A stretch of 64,000 nt of DNA from Schistocephalus solidus. Taxonomy: Eukaryota; Platyhelminthes; Cestoda; Diphyllobothriidea; Diphyllobothriidae. The translations under genes and the position numbers were made by a program. The notes beneath the pieces are model-generated. The model was not told the origin of the DNA. It searched no databases and saw only the letters and a list, made by a program, of their open reading frames with translations. The DNA is taken from positions 1-64,000 of the forward strand of contig WEDG01006660.1 in assembly GCA_017591395.1 (NCBI GenBank), read 5' to 3'. This document shows, piece after piece, positions 11,181-24,910 of this stretch; the first letter of the stretch is position 1, and every line of letters begins with the position of its first letter.

Positions 11181-14100
11181 GATGATAAATTACCAAAACC
11201 ATGTATCCGCGAAATATGTAATCTACTGGCCCAGTGTCTGGAAGAACTACAGGCTCCGCACGACAGCGCAACCATGGAGACACAGTAATGTCGATTGTAG
11301 ACGACAATTCATTCCTTTACCATGAAGCTCCTGTAACGCGCACTTATTTAATACCGGGACAGTTTTGTCGTCAATGACGACGACGAAGCAGAATTTAGCA
11401 ACCTGCTCGTTGAGGAGCATAGGCTGCACAGAACCTACGGCAACCATGAAATTGTTGCAAACAAATTGGTCTCCTTCAGATAACGGTATCTGTTGCAGCC
11501 AAAGAGAAGTGCGCTGCAATGAAACAGAGTATATATTCCACTCCTTCAGGATGGTTTGTAGACCAAATCGAAGCGAATGTGCCACTGACGAGTTCAGATG
11601 GAGAAAGATCTTTTACTAAGAAATCACAAAGTCGGGGCCTATCACATCAGAAGCGTCCGTAATCGACCGTCCGCAATCTCCGACGCCTCATCAACAGACC
11701 TACCTCCTTAAGTAAAAACGAACAATAACTACAACCTTCCACCTTCCCTCTAAGAAAAAAAACAGACTCCACACCATATGTTTGGTGGGGGAAAGCGTAG
11801 ACATCCGAAGCAGTCTCAGTCAAATTCTAAAAATTCCGCAGCTGTCAGCTGATAGAAAAACTGACTTCACTGTATCACGAAATATGGCGTTAAAGTCATG
11901 TTCCCCAAGACTTCAAGGACGTGACCAGCGTCTATATATATGCTCAAGTGCAAAAGAAACTACCAAGTCTGGGACAATCATAGAGACATTTTGCTTCTCA
12001 GCATCTTAGGGAACAAACTTCTATCTCCTCTTCCGCAACTGCTTAAGGCTTCACCTTGACCAGGAAATTCTCTATGAAACAGGGCCTGTAGCACTTTGCT
12101 GAAATGGTGCGCCATCTTTAAATTGGGATTATCGCTCACGTCATATACAACGGTTAAATATCTCGAAGCATTACCGGTGACCAATGGGATGAAGCAGGAA
12201 TGTGACATCGCTCCCACCCTATTCAGTTTTATGTTCTCCGCTATTGCGATAGATGACTACCCTGAGGAGTGGTGCCTAAAATCATTTTCAAGATCATATC
12301 CAAAATCAGTTCCTACGAGTTTTGTTCGCAGATGGCTGCGCGTTAAAAAAGTACAACCGGCAGACTTTCGATATCAACGATGCAAAGACCGACCGGATAT
12401 CCAAAGCCAGCAAGGACTTTAAGTGGATACAGCCCTTAATCCAACAAAGACTGAAATTCAGCCTGAAACTCTCGATGAACAATGCAATAACCCTGACGAT
12501 GCTGTTCTATAGCGCGGAGGCATGGAGAGTCCATGCAAACCTGGTTCTACGATTCAATCATTTCCATCTCGGTTACCTCCGGATAATGCTAAATCTGACG
12601 TGTTAAAGCAGGATTCCGAAGACCCACGTTCTAGAACGTACCGTTATATTCGGTAGGCATGCTATGTTAAGGCAAATTAAACTAGTCCGGAAGATGGACG
12701 ATGAGCGTCTACCCAAGCAGCTATTTTACGGTGACGTCGGAATTGTTTCTCGTCAACATGGAACATAGAAATGATTTTGCAAGTGTGCTCTGAAACCATT
12801 TCTCACGAATCCCTAGATCGATTGGCCTGGGAACAGTAGATAAGACTGTGATAGCAATTCAAAAAGCTAATTTAATCTCCGATGACGTATTCAGAAGAGC
12901 GGCTCGTAAATCTATATGCTCGTGCATTAACAATTCTAAAAGCTCATCCCTACCATTATGTTCATGATTACATCGCGAATTTCACTCATAGACCGGTCTT
13001 GTTGGACATTTCCAGGCTCAATGTAATATAAATGCAGCATAACAGTTTTCCACGTATATCATTGCAACTCTTTGCCGTATACGACTATGATTACCATGGG
13101 ATAGCATACTTCCGATGCGTTTTCGACCACAAGCACCACATCCATCCATACTTAAAGTCATGAACCATCAGTGACTGCAACCATCACCCCACCACTGGTA
13201 TGAACACTTCCCATGCCATGCCAGTTACCACAACCTCTACCGCCGCTACATCGTACCCAGCAATGCAAAATAGATCACAAATGGTTTTGTTCCGATTTCG
13301 ATCGCACCTTCATTTTATGAATCGATATGGTTGTTCCTTTCTGAATTCACCTTACATGACAGCATTTTTCAGGAGCATCTGAAAACGCCAACCTCAACCG
13401 TCTCAGATCCCAACACTATCCCCGATCACTCAGTCAATGTTAGGGCACGCTCAGCTGTAATCATTTTCACAAAAATTCACCCTACTAGCTCATAAGCTGT
13501 ACAAATCCTCGTCTACAGCACGCACCTCATGCAGAGCACATGCATCTCTCATGTCAGGGGGAACCATGTTCTTTGGTTCAATAATGTGCCTGAACAGATC
13601 GTGTTGGAAACATGCGCATGGGCTCCTGAAGCTCTGTCAATTTTTGGGCCTGATCCCAGCACCATCTGCGTAACAGCAACTGACATTTAATTAATGCAGT
13701 TGGGAGGGAAGTGAGAGAGGCCAAAACTGAGGGCTAAATCCTCGAGGAACGTCAGTGTATTCCGCAAAATGAAAATCTTCGTACCTTGAAACTCACAGGA
13801 CACACTAAGTCTTGCAAATTGGAAGGCTGCCAACTGGCGGCATAAATCAAACTTCGCAATCTATGGTATGTGTGTGGGTGTCTTTGAAGCTACCGGCTGG
13901 TTGACTGAGGGTCGGGCTTAATGTCCCCTTCTTAATTCGATCCCTATGACACTCATGTCTAATAGATCTGAGCCGCCGTACCAATGTGTGGGAAAAGCGT
14001 GCGTGTTACGCGGATCAGGCTGTGTGTGGAACGCTTGGACGGGCTGTTGATATAGGTCAGCTACTTATGCCTCCACTCAACCTCTGATGACTCACCAGTG

Positions 14101-14545
14101 TATGGGAGAGTAAAGTGGGGTTGATTCTCGGGATTTCGTCCTCAGGGCATTTGACACAGTGTCCTCACTACAAACAATTTGACGAAAAGTTACAATATTA
14201 CGTTGCGTTGCAGGTTGTTCTCTCAGGTCGAAGAGTCAAACTGCAAGGGCTCCTGATTAATGTGGGATCCCATCCTGATTTCTTGTGCACCGACAAGGCG
14301 TGTGTGGCATGCGAAGAAAGGACCTTTAGATTTGTTAGTCACTGCGCCACATCCTGCCTTAGACCTTATTGATACTGTTTGAACACCGGACCCAGGTGAG
14401 TGAGGTAGAAGAGACCACTGAAGACGTGATGCAAGTCTACTATCGCAATCAACTAATTCACAAGTAATTAACTATTCCAGCGCCAACCTTGCTGTGGAGC
14501 ACCAGGTGGACCTCGTCTTTCACTACAATCGAACTTTCGCATTTG
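11180..14545 (+). mobile_element. Old, heavily decayed LINE copy of the same family
   Basis: Weak but collinear matches to LINE copy 2 run along the plus strand. The CCATGGAGACACAG segment near 11272 matches the linker after the endonuclease. GACGACGAAGCAGAATTTAGCAACCT near 11379 matches the DDNDADI...NLL region. A TNGMKQECDIAPTLFSFMFSA block near 12178-12245 matches the RT core. RFNHFHLGYLR near 12553-12585 matches the thumb. A finger-1 remnant (GLVGHF) is near 12998-13015. The 3' UTR matches from about 13820, with the terminal CTGTGGAGCACCAGGTGGACC near 14491. The distance from consensus is far larger than for copies 1 and 2, so this is an older insertion. Confidence 0.7.
12090..12606 (+). 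pseudogene. Reverse transcriptase remnant of the old LINE copy
   Basis: A 108-codon ORF from 12096 contains TNGMKQECDIAPTLFSFMFS, clearly related to the [20 protein letters not shown] block of copies 1 and 2. After a frameshift, MFADGCALKKYN near 12322 corresponds to the catalytic FADDCALN block; the second catalytic Asp is replaced by Gly. SAEAWRVHANLVLRFNHFH near 12512-12568 corresponds to [19 protein letters not shown]. Inactive. Confidence 0.75.
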
Positions 14546-14549
14546 CTTA

Positions 14550-17500
14550 ATCCAGATTAAAAGTCAAAATTACCGTTTGGTCGATGGTTTATACCTATGC
14601 TTCTAATACGTATAGTGGGAACGAGCAACAAACTGTCAAATTTAATCTGAATCAAGTAATAATTTTTCTCAACTTGCAGCGTTTTTATAAGTAAGTTTTC
14701 CATATAAGATCAGTTCCAAATCTTTTAGGTCATTTAATCTGAGTGTATTGATACCTCAAAAGTGCACGTCTTGGCTTATTTCTCCGACAGACGGCTGTAG
14801 TGGATAAGAGAACTTCAAGACCGTTGAGTAACGCATCTCATTGTGCCTGCTAATGGAGCTAGTTCACTTAACTAGGGATGCTAAATTCAGTTACGGAGAA
14901 CACAATTTTTTATTTGAATTAAGGATCCTTCCGGCAAAGTTTAAACATTACACCTGCAAAATACTCCTTATTCGATTACTTTAGTTTCTGTAAAGATAAT
15001 TATATTTCCAAAGTTTGATCATATGCAAATTAATTCTTACCTTAGTTTTATAGTAAAATACGATTTTTTGTTCCTGTGAATAGATAGACAGGCCATGACC
15101 ATTTTCATGAACTGATAACTGAAATTCTAAAATGCAATAATATCTAGCTTGCAGCATACTCCCAATATAGCGCAGACCCGTTAAGCTGGCAGCATTCGAA
15201 TGCACATCGTTTCAGTCAACTGCAAAAATCACACTCGGTAAACAAATGGCTGCATACGCAGTACACTTTTTATATTGGTTTATATTTTATAAAACACTAA
15301 AGCAAACATCGTCTTTCTTCTGGAAATTTTGTTATAAATTACCTCCTTTCCAAATTTAACACGCGAAATTAGGATACAGTTAGTTTTTTAAATAAACCTT
15401 CCTACTTCCCTCATTAATTTTAAACCCGTTCTGTAGTTACATTTTCTTTCAGGGTCATAATTCATAAATGGAAATGTTTCTTATGACTATAATTTCAGAT
15501 GCGCAAATAGGCATGCCAGCTTCTGAAAACCAATAAAAATTACAAACATCCTAAATTGATGAAAACTGCTCCTTAAAGTACCGCATTTTACGTAGCAGGT
15601 TGCAGCAGACCACATATAAGAAGTGCTTTTGAAGTTTTATTACTGAAACCACTGCAGCATGCCCAGTTGGCTGTCATCGAAAAATATTCAGTCGCATCTG
15701 TGAGTTATTCAGTCAGCTGGCTGCGAGGTTACATACAAGACCACCACTCCCGTTTGATATTGGACCTAATGCCAGCAGATTTAAGTCAGAAAAAGTTCAA
15801 CTAAGACGGTTATAATGAATAAACAAATAGTTAACCAACGTTTTCAACAGAATGGGGTGTTAGAGATGTGTGCAGTTTTCAAAGCGGTCATGCAAAATTC
15901 AGTAAACAGTTTTAAGCAAATGGGGGAAGTGGGTTCGATCCAGGGAAGTTTAATTTTCTGTAACGCAAAAAACATGTCATTAGGCACCATGCATTCAGCT
16001 AGTGCTTAAGTTACAATTTCAGTACTAATTGCCTCCGCGGGACAGCTACCCAGAGGGTTGAGTTAGTAAGCCTATTTTTCTTTCTAGCCAGCAATGTTAT
16101 CGATGTCATTTGCCTTGCATTAAACTGCGATTATATAAACAGTTAAAGCAAGGAAAATTGAAGATATGATTGTAGGAAAACAGCCAAATTTCCTGTTTGG
16201 GATATTATTTTGTAAACCCTGGTAGTGTACCCTAAACTCCCAATCTTTTAGCAGAAACAAAATCTTCAGTGTGAGTACTGGTGCAATAGTTTACGCAGTT
16301 TATAATCAAAAAAGAGAAAGGCATCCAATAATCGCAAGGATTATGAGTCAAATTGTAAACGCATTTTAGTGGAGTACCTTTTGAGGTTAACTTTGGACTG
16401 GAGTTTAAAAGAAAAAAATGCATAAAGGAAGACATTCGTATGTCAAACAGAAGTATTACGATATCAGGAAATATGTTACTCTGCTTAACGACGAACGAAC
16501 TGAGATATATAAGGCAGTATTCAGTATTTATTGTCCTTTATTTTGATAAGGGCATGCACGGAAACCTTAGTGATGACAAAACACCATTGCTCCTTTACAA
16601 AACGGAAAGAAATTCTTCCATCATGAGCATCGTTCGTGTTAGTGTGTTAGAAGTCTAGAAACCTATTTGCATTATTTATGTTTAACTCGGATACTTTAGT
16701 CTTAAGAGTAAAATAAATAAACTAACATCCCATAAACTTCAAGTCCTGGCAAAAACCAAATCCCTGAGAGATAAAAGATTTAGGAACTAAAAATTTTGCC
16801 TTAATGGTAGAAAACAGTTTGTGGAACGTAGATCACATCGCTTAATATATATGCAACTTACATGAAGAGCACCTGAAAGTATAAAGCCAATTTGCCATCG
16901 AAATCGATCAATTGGATTTTGTTCAAATCATATTAATATCAAACTTTTAAATATAGGGAAAATATTCAGTGGAAGTATCACCGGAAGGGTTTAATAACTG
17001 TCGATGAATGCATTTCGAAACGAATTTCTTCAGAAATGTAGACATTACAAGTACAATTTACGACCATATAAGTACTTATCGACAGACTATGACAACATTG
17101 CCAAAGACGTAAAAGAAAATTAAGAGTTATTTGTTGACGTTCATTAATGCAGATAGTGTAATTTAATTTTTTGTGAAAGATAACAACACCCATATACTTA
17201 CGTTTCATCGCTAATTTTTTGGCCATTCCATCTGTTGAAAAGCCAGGCAAAAAGATAGGAATAATTCAGTTGACCACAAATACTTTACAAAGGCAGTAAA
17301 TATAAAATGACTTTCAGGCACTGTAAAGTTGCAGTTCATTAAATGCATACGAACCTAGTTCATCTATCCAAGCTGAAAAAGAAGCAAATTAAATATTTTG
17401 AAATGATTTATTTTGTGATCATTCTGAATAAAAACTCGCTGTGTGATCAAATCACGATTCCCCTAATATAAAGGTTACAATGCAGAATAAAATTTCCTTG

Positions 17501-20500
17501 AAAATTGTCATGGTTGTTGTTATTTATATCTTCGAAATGAGCGCAGGATTTGAACACGCGGATGCCGTCAAGTATCCTCGAGTATTTCGTGTATTATGCG
17601 TCTTTTTTTCCATCCGAATGCTTCAAAGAAAATTTACCTTGTGTTTTTGCCTTTCCAACAACGCCCGTAAAGGCCTCTGAAGTTCCCTATCGAAGTCTTT
17701 TCCTTATTGAAACATCTGATTAACTTATTGGCGTTAAAAACGTTCTCAACGCCACTGAGTAAAAGGTAGTCATAACCTAAAAATATTGCCAGAGACAAAC
17801 AATACTTAATTGATCTTTAAGGCAACAATCTTTTCAAAATATGCTTATGAATAATAGCTGCCTATTTTTTACTCGTTGACTGTTTGTAAGTTTGTTAAAA
17901 TCCTTAAGCTTGGAAGAAAAGTGCACCCTGGTTCAATACATTTTCAACGACGCTCCTTAATAACCTCAGCTGATATATTGAATCGAATTCATTTTTCCTT
18001 CGCTTAAGCTCTTGATTTTGGGAATATTTCATGAGCTCAACTCGCTTGAAAAGCCATTAATCAAGAAATATTCTGAAGTTCAAGCAATATTAGACTGATA
18101 TTTTAAAAATAATTTTTCAAATTTTATAATGATCAAGCGTAATTTCTTCCTTGTGAATGTGTGTATTTTTCAAATCTGGTGGCAATCTGTTGTAAATTGT
18201 AAAACGTTTTCTTCAAAAATTGTTTCTTAGTTTATACCTTCAACTCCTTGTAAAGGTAAACACTCATCAACTTTTCTAAAAATTATTTTCTGTGAACGAT
18301 TAGCCTGATTATTGGTGCAGCGAAACTATAAAATGAGATAGACGTCTAAACATCATTTTCTTAGTGACTTTATATGTGCTCTTGTGAGATTTTTGGCAAA
18401 CCGAATGAAGTCCTGTGGAACAAAAAGTTAAAATTTTCACTAGACGTCTTAATCCCTGTCGTATTCGGCCTAACAACTCAAGGTTAATGTTATGTAATGA
18501 ATGAAAATGTCTTCTCGACATAGTTACCATTGAACACGTTTGATGTGGGAGAGCATACCATGTGATGCCATCGTTTGCGAAATACTAATCGATCACTCTT
18601 AAGTATGGAGGTATTTTATATAGTTAAAATTAGATTTATCTATGGCATGCCGGAAACCATTTATATTATTAATGAGCAACACCCCAACCTGAATATTTTC
18701 GAAAACTAAATGAATAGACATTGGGTAAATTAAAACGTATGTTTTTAAATAAAAGAGGTTAAGTCAGCTAAGAATTGGAAATTATGACGTCTTCTAGCTA
18801 ATTAGTTTGTCACTGCGTTCAAAAAGAGAGGACTTTCGTATTCTGCTCTTATGCAGTCAAAAGCTGGATTTTTTTATAACACTTTATGCGTCAACAATTA
18901 CGGTGGAGAACACGTTGAACTTTATACGACTTTACCTTTTTGACACAAACGGGACCTCACTAACTAGCTAATTGATGGATATGCAAACATCTCTGTAGAT
19001 GTATCGACTTTAAGCAATGTGCCTTGATAAATTACACTGCCTGGCAATAGGAATAGCATAAATTTTGGTTCTTGTCAACGTAACATCACCGTTATCAACC
19101 ATTTCTTGTGTTAAAGTAAAATTACGTTATTATTCCAGTGTATTTGCTGAAAAAATGATCCTATACTTGCATGCTATTTTTTGCGTTGTACTGTCCCATA
19201 ATAAAAACTCATCTGCTAGATGTTAATTTTTATATTGGGGCAGATTAAAGTTCTAAAGTATTTGGCTGCTAACATATGTTGCATATACTGAACTATGGTA
19301 CGTTATCATACAGTGTCAGTTTCTTATTGTTTTATTTTATTAAGTTGATGACTTTCAGTGATACAAAATAACCAATTTTATTTCGTAAATGCTAATTAAT
19401 CCTTCTACAGCTTATTTGTTTTTCAAAGTATTCGTTTAAATAGTCTGCTCCGTATTGTAATTATTCATTGTTATAGGCAATTCCCCCTTAGAACAAGATG
19501 TAAAAAGAAGCCAAACAATTGTATTAAACATCATCTTGCGAATTATGAATATTTGCCTTCCATTGGTTAAACATTTCATATTTCAAATCAGAACTATTGT
19601 AGGTTTATGATAAACGCGCGTTTTTGGGATACCCGCATAGGGAATCATCTGTATTTTCGCCAGTAATAAACGGTAAATGACCTTTGTACTAATTACCCAA
19701 CGAGGAATATCAATAAATATGTCACAATCTGCAAGAACTTGCATACAAATGCAAGACGAAACTTGGCAAAGGGATGTGACGTTTGGTTTACGGGAAAGAT
19801 GAGCGGTTGAAGTATTTTCTATGATCTATGCTCAAACTTTTTCAAATTGGTCAAATTCGGAGCTTGATCTGTTTTTAATTTGATCTAGGAGACAAAAGCA
19901 TTTGAGACAGGATAAAATAACGAAAAAAGCTAATATTTTCCCTTGTAGCAATCCAGGTTGAAGAAATCAAACTCGTATCCTCATTGATATACTGTTTTAG
20001 AAAGTTCGCGTTTTAAATAAATATATAAATATATACTTAAGTACGAATTTTTATATTCCAGGGCAAAAGTAAACCCTTTATCTTTTTCACTTTTAGTAGG
20101 TCATTTGCCTGTATGCACGCAAAAATTACTTTGTGAAAAGGGCAATTTAACTTACTTGTACCGAAAAGTTGATAGAGCGCTTCTATGAAAAGATGCGGAA
20201 AATATTAGTATGCTCAGATATAGTTGGCACGTGAAAACGCATGCAGAAACCAAAAGGTGAAACTCGGTTGCAAAAATTAGTTCACGTTTATCAATAATCA
20301 ATTTGGCCTTCAAAAATGCTCCGGATTTCATCAGATGCTTTAACCGGAACTCGCTAATGTGTTCAGTTCTATTCAAAATCTCACCGAAAAGAAGGCGTGA
20401 TTCTGAAAACAAAAAAAACATGTGTCAATATTCAGGACGTTTTTTTTAATTTTGTTTCTTAGTTTAATTATATAGAAGCCAAAAAATGTCGCCAAACGTC

Positions 20501-21900
20501 TACATGAATTGGTTTCCTCGGTAGGTGAACTCCTAAGGACACAATTGAGAGGAGTGTTTAGAGTGTCGTAACAAACCGCACAGCACTTCCAGATTTTTCT
20601 TTAACTAACGCGTCGATGCGGCTGTTTGCAACAGCTACTTTAGATCGATTCAGACACACTGTAAGAACCCAGGGAGCGAAGCAAGTGAGACACGCCATCT
20701 TTTGCTCATGTTTATTGAAAGGGCTATTCAAAAGGGCTTCATAAGCCGAGATCTACGCTCCTGACCCTGAGAACTAAACAAAAATCCGAACTACGATAAA
20801 GCATGCTATCATATATTAAAGATAGCTCATATGAGACCGAGCAGAGTGCTGCGGATAACTGTGATACGGCGTCGTTACCTTCGATGTCTACCATTTGGTT
20901 CACAACAGAGTGGGGGACGGGACGGCGACTTTTACTTGAATTAGTTTATAGTGTCAGTAGACTGCAGTCGCATCTATTGCAGTCTCTTCTCTTTCACCTA
21001 TATGGGGCCAAGAGGACTGGAGGTGGAATCGGGTGCAGGTGACTAGCGCGGTGTGAGTCTGCACCTAGCGTCCCACCACACGCCGTGTTCGAGCCCTTAA
21101 TAATATTCGCCGTGCCCTGATCTGCCTCCGATTCACGCAATGACGTAAAGTCATCTTGCACAGTCTGCTTATGAAGGCTAAGGACTTATCAAACTTAAAT
21201 TAAACGTATATTGTAGTCTATCATGTTTCCTGTCTAAACTCTTCTGGTTAGATTGAGCGCATGCTTGCGTCGCTCATAGTCGAGTATAACCGGGCTGTGC
21301 GACGCCGTGACGAATTATCACAATTAGCTCCTTACACATTCAAAACGGCTCATCTGTTCAATCCTGTTGTCTTTGACAGAACTGCGTAAGCAGGGGAGCA
21401 AGTCGAGCCTGGACTTAAGGCAACGCATTAGAGCTAGTCAGTCGACATCAGACCACCAGCGGGTGGTCCTGCAGAGTCGTTTACGTAGCTACAGAGCTGG
21501 CTGTGTTATCACTGCCACTTTTATTGTTTTTTTCCTACCTGATCATACACTACAAAAATAGATCGAAACCTCAGGCAATAAAATGCCTCGTTTGATTAAT
21601 CAGTATTATTTTACCTTACTCGAACTTAAAGTAAACATTTACGATTTCATAAAACATCAAAAAGGCTTTATAAGTACTGTTATAATATTAAATATCTTGC
21701 AGCACAATCCCAAAATATTTCGCTGAAAACATTGCAATCTTTTAAAATTACTACTTAAATAGTATGGAAGTTTGCTCTTCGGTGAAAGAAATTTTTTTTC
21801 TTGCACGTCAGGATGCTAGTTTTTGAACTAAATTCTTCCTGGCAGCCAATGAAACCTAAACTCTGCAAAAATTGACTACTTGTGTAGTATGCCTTTTTTG
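14550..21900. other. Long AT-rich stretch, no gene recognised
   Basis: About 7.3 kb of AT-rich DNA. All ORFs are short (90 codons or fewer), and none shows a domain, signal peptide with good context, or splice-bounded conserved block. A GC-richer island at about 20790-21500 stands out and contains a GTGTTCGAGCCC string near 21087 that resembles a Pol III B box, so it may be an old SINE or another repeat. Introns of a gene lying outside the window cannot be excluded. Confidence 0.4.
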
Positions 21901-21904
21901 CGTT

Positions 21905-22625
21905 GCTTTTCAATGCCCTTAGAAATCTCAATATATTTTATCGAAAACTTGCAGTAGAAAATTGCGTCGTCTTTAAATTTTATTCTTTTGGTTTTAAAAT
22001 GTTAATGCGTATGAGGTGTTGGATGACCGTTAATTATTTATTCATAAAAGGTTTTGTCTTTTTATCTGTTAATGCTAATTATAAAGTAAATAACATGGTC
22101 CACCTCCACTGCAAACGTTTGCAAGCACTTTGTGCTTTCTTCTTGATAACTAAGAAAATTTGTGGTTTTACTTAGACGGAATAAATACTGCATGTAATCT
22201 TGAAGCAGGACAACTTCAAAATTATTTGGAAAGTGAAAATGTTTGCTTAAAGCGAAATGTAACCTTTCGTCAAGTATAAACTTTGAAAAAGACTTTATTT
22301 GCTACCAAAGGACTACAGGAAAGAAAGTTCAGTGCCTGTTTTCTATGAAGATATTTGAATTACTAAGAGCACCAAAAGTCAACGAGAATAAGTTATACTA
22401 TTAAAATTAGTCCTTTTTATAGAGTATTGTTGGTGCAGTCGGTTAGAAAGAAACTCGTTGAAAAGCCAGCGGTCTAACATAAATGAAATATTTTTGGATT
22501 ATCCTGCACGATAATTAATATATTACCAAAACTTATGTAAACTTTTCGAAATGAAAACAGATTTGGGAATATCGATGGACATTGTACGAGAAAGAAAATC
22601 TACTGTACGTTATCGAAAACAATAA
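21905..22625 (+). repeat. AT-rich interspersed repeat, copy A
   Basis: Similar in order and spacing to 32195-32840 and 59345-60085. Shared landmarks are an ATCGAAAACTTGC...AAATT block near 21940, CGTCAAGTATAAACTTTGAA near 22268, a GTCGGTTAGAAAGAAACT...AAAGCCAGC block near 22438, TGCACGATAATTAATAT near 22505, and TCTACTGTACG near 22600. No coding capacity or terminal inverted repeats were seen. Confidence 0.5.
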
Positions 22626-22629
22626 GAGC

Positions 22630-24900
22630 AGACACCTACCTGTCATAACAACTTTCACCCATGAATCTGAATAAAGTAAAACAAAAAGTAAACTTTAATA
22701 AACATCACACATTACCGAGACTGACAGACCAAAGTAGAAATATTTTCAATTTAATTAAGAAAGAAGTAAAAAGCGTTTAAATGCCTGAATTTAGTATGTA
22801 ATAATACCTATGACTGTGTCCCAAACTAAAAAAAGAGTAAATTGTTAGAGGCCGCTAGTCAGAGAGCATGAAGGGCAAAGATGTTTCCAGAATTACCCTC
22901 AACCTTTGCCAGGAATGTTGCATCTGAATTTCAAAATAAGAATCATTGTTGAATAATGCATTCAAGCAAAGAATCGAAACTTCGTAAACCTTAGCTTTGT
23001 CCTAAACATCCACAAACAGACTTTTCAAAATCAGCCCTTCAAAATTCAGATAAGGTTCTATTCAGTCTGAAGTTTTGTCGCAAAAATACTTAACTGACGA
23101 ATTTTTGGCGTATTTTTAGCCATGCCAGATAGATTTCTTAGTAATAACCACAGAATACATTTTTTTCCATTAATAGGAAAAAGAACTTGCCATTAATCCT
23201 TTTTAATTCTAAAATATGAAACATGCTAGAACATTAATGTAGTTACCGTCAAATGTTATTTGGGTGATAAATAGATAGACGCCAAAAGTTAGAAGTAATG
23301 TTAATGGAAAAGATTGCTAAGGAATTACACAAAATGCCTACCTGGTTCGTCGTCCCCGAGGAATGATGCTGAAATTATTTTGTAAATTCTCAAATATTGT
23401 GCGACAAATTTTTAATTCAAAATTCACCATAGGTCAATAGCAAAAATTATTTCTATTCAAGTGTATGTTCTAAGAAGTTCTTAAATTGATCGTATTTTAG
23501 GTATGCAAACTTCGAATTTACCTAGTATTTCGCCCACACCTATAAGAAATGCAGTTAAAAAGTGACGTGATCTGTGTTAACTATAGTATGAGGGCTTTAA
23601 ATTGGGGAGTTTCATTTAATCAAGTAAATTCAGTGCTAATTCTTTAATTACGCTTTGTAAAGTGATATCGCAGTTCATATTCTGGAAATGAATTAATTTT
23701 TGCCGTAGATATAAGCTTCATTGTTAGAACACTGACTTTATTGCGTTCACATCCTGTCATGTAGTGGGTTAATTTACCTTGAACACCATTTGCCATAAAC
23801 ACATCTGAAGAGGAAAGGATAAAGTGTTTAAAAAGATTTCAGGAATTTTCTCTAAGCCTAGTAGCGTACTATTTACAAAAATGTGTGTCATTGAATAAAT
23901 CCTAGAAACCTCAGAATGAGTATTTCCTCGTTGAAATTTGTTGCATTCTGTATTCCTATTATTGAAATATATACGTCATAGGAAACTTTTGTCCATGTGA
24001 AAGTAAAGTATCAGATACAAAGTTACGTATTATTCAACTTACAAAGTCCATTTTCGATCTCTTAAAGGATAAAATATAGTGATTTTAAGAGTTCCTCAAT
24101 CAACTTAACTCTGTAAAGTCTTTAAAAGTTATGAATGTCCGATCAATGATTAACTTACTTTTTTTTTGTTGTAGGTAGTTCTCGGTCTCTAAAATAACAT
24201 AAGGAAACGTAAATAAAATGACTTTTTAAACCATAAGGAAATTACCCGGAATTCAATCAAGCCTTATAACGCTGATTTGCTTTTGTGCTCAGTTTCTCGA
24301 GCGCCTTCATCTAATTGGGCAAATTTTAACTATTTTGAATCCTAATTCGTATGAAAACTCTATTCATTCTAGCAGATAGTGTACCTACAATTATCTGGTA
24401 TTTTTTGTGGTCGGCTACTGCGCACATTTTTTTATTTCCCTTTATCAGAATATCTTTAACTACAAAGGTTACCTTTAATAAAAAGGAGAGGAAATTACCG
24501 TTTTACTTCCTTAGAGTTTCCTAAAATCTTCCTTTTGAGTCACTGTTGCCTTACGTTAGTTTGCTTCGGTAAGGAATTTTACCCACACATTTTATTCCTG
24601 ACGTTTACATTATTTAGGTTTAGCGTGAACATATAAATCGGAAAAGAAGCCAGTAGATCCTTCATGGGGATTCCTTTCATTTGTAACAGCAATTTCTAAC
24701 AGGAATTCTTTGTGTGTCAGCAGCCTAAATAAATGATGCTTGTGGGGATTTTAAAATAATTTTGACCAAAGCCACATTGGTAAAAATATGGGCTCAAGCG
24801 CAAAGAATTGTATTTTATTTTGAGGCCCAAAAAAGATAAATTTGCTTTTCCTACATAGCAATATTTTTATGATACCACCAATTCAATCTGCACACTAAAT
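22630..24900. other. AT-rich, no gene recognised
   Basis: No ORF longer than 60 codons and no recognised element before the 412-bp array. Confidence 0.4.
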
Positions 24901-24910
24901 ATCAGTTCGA

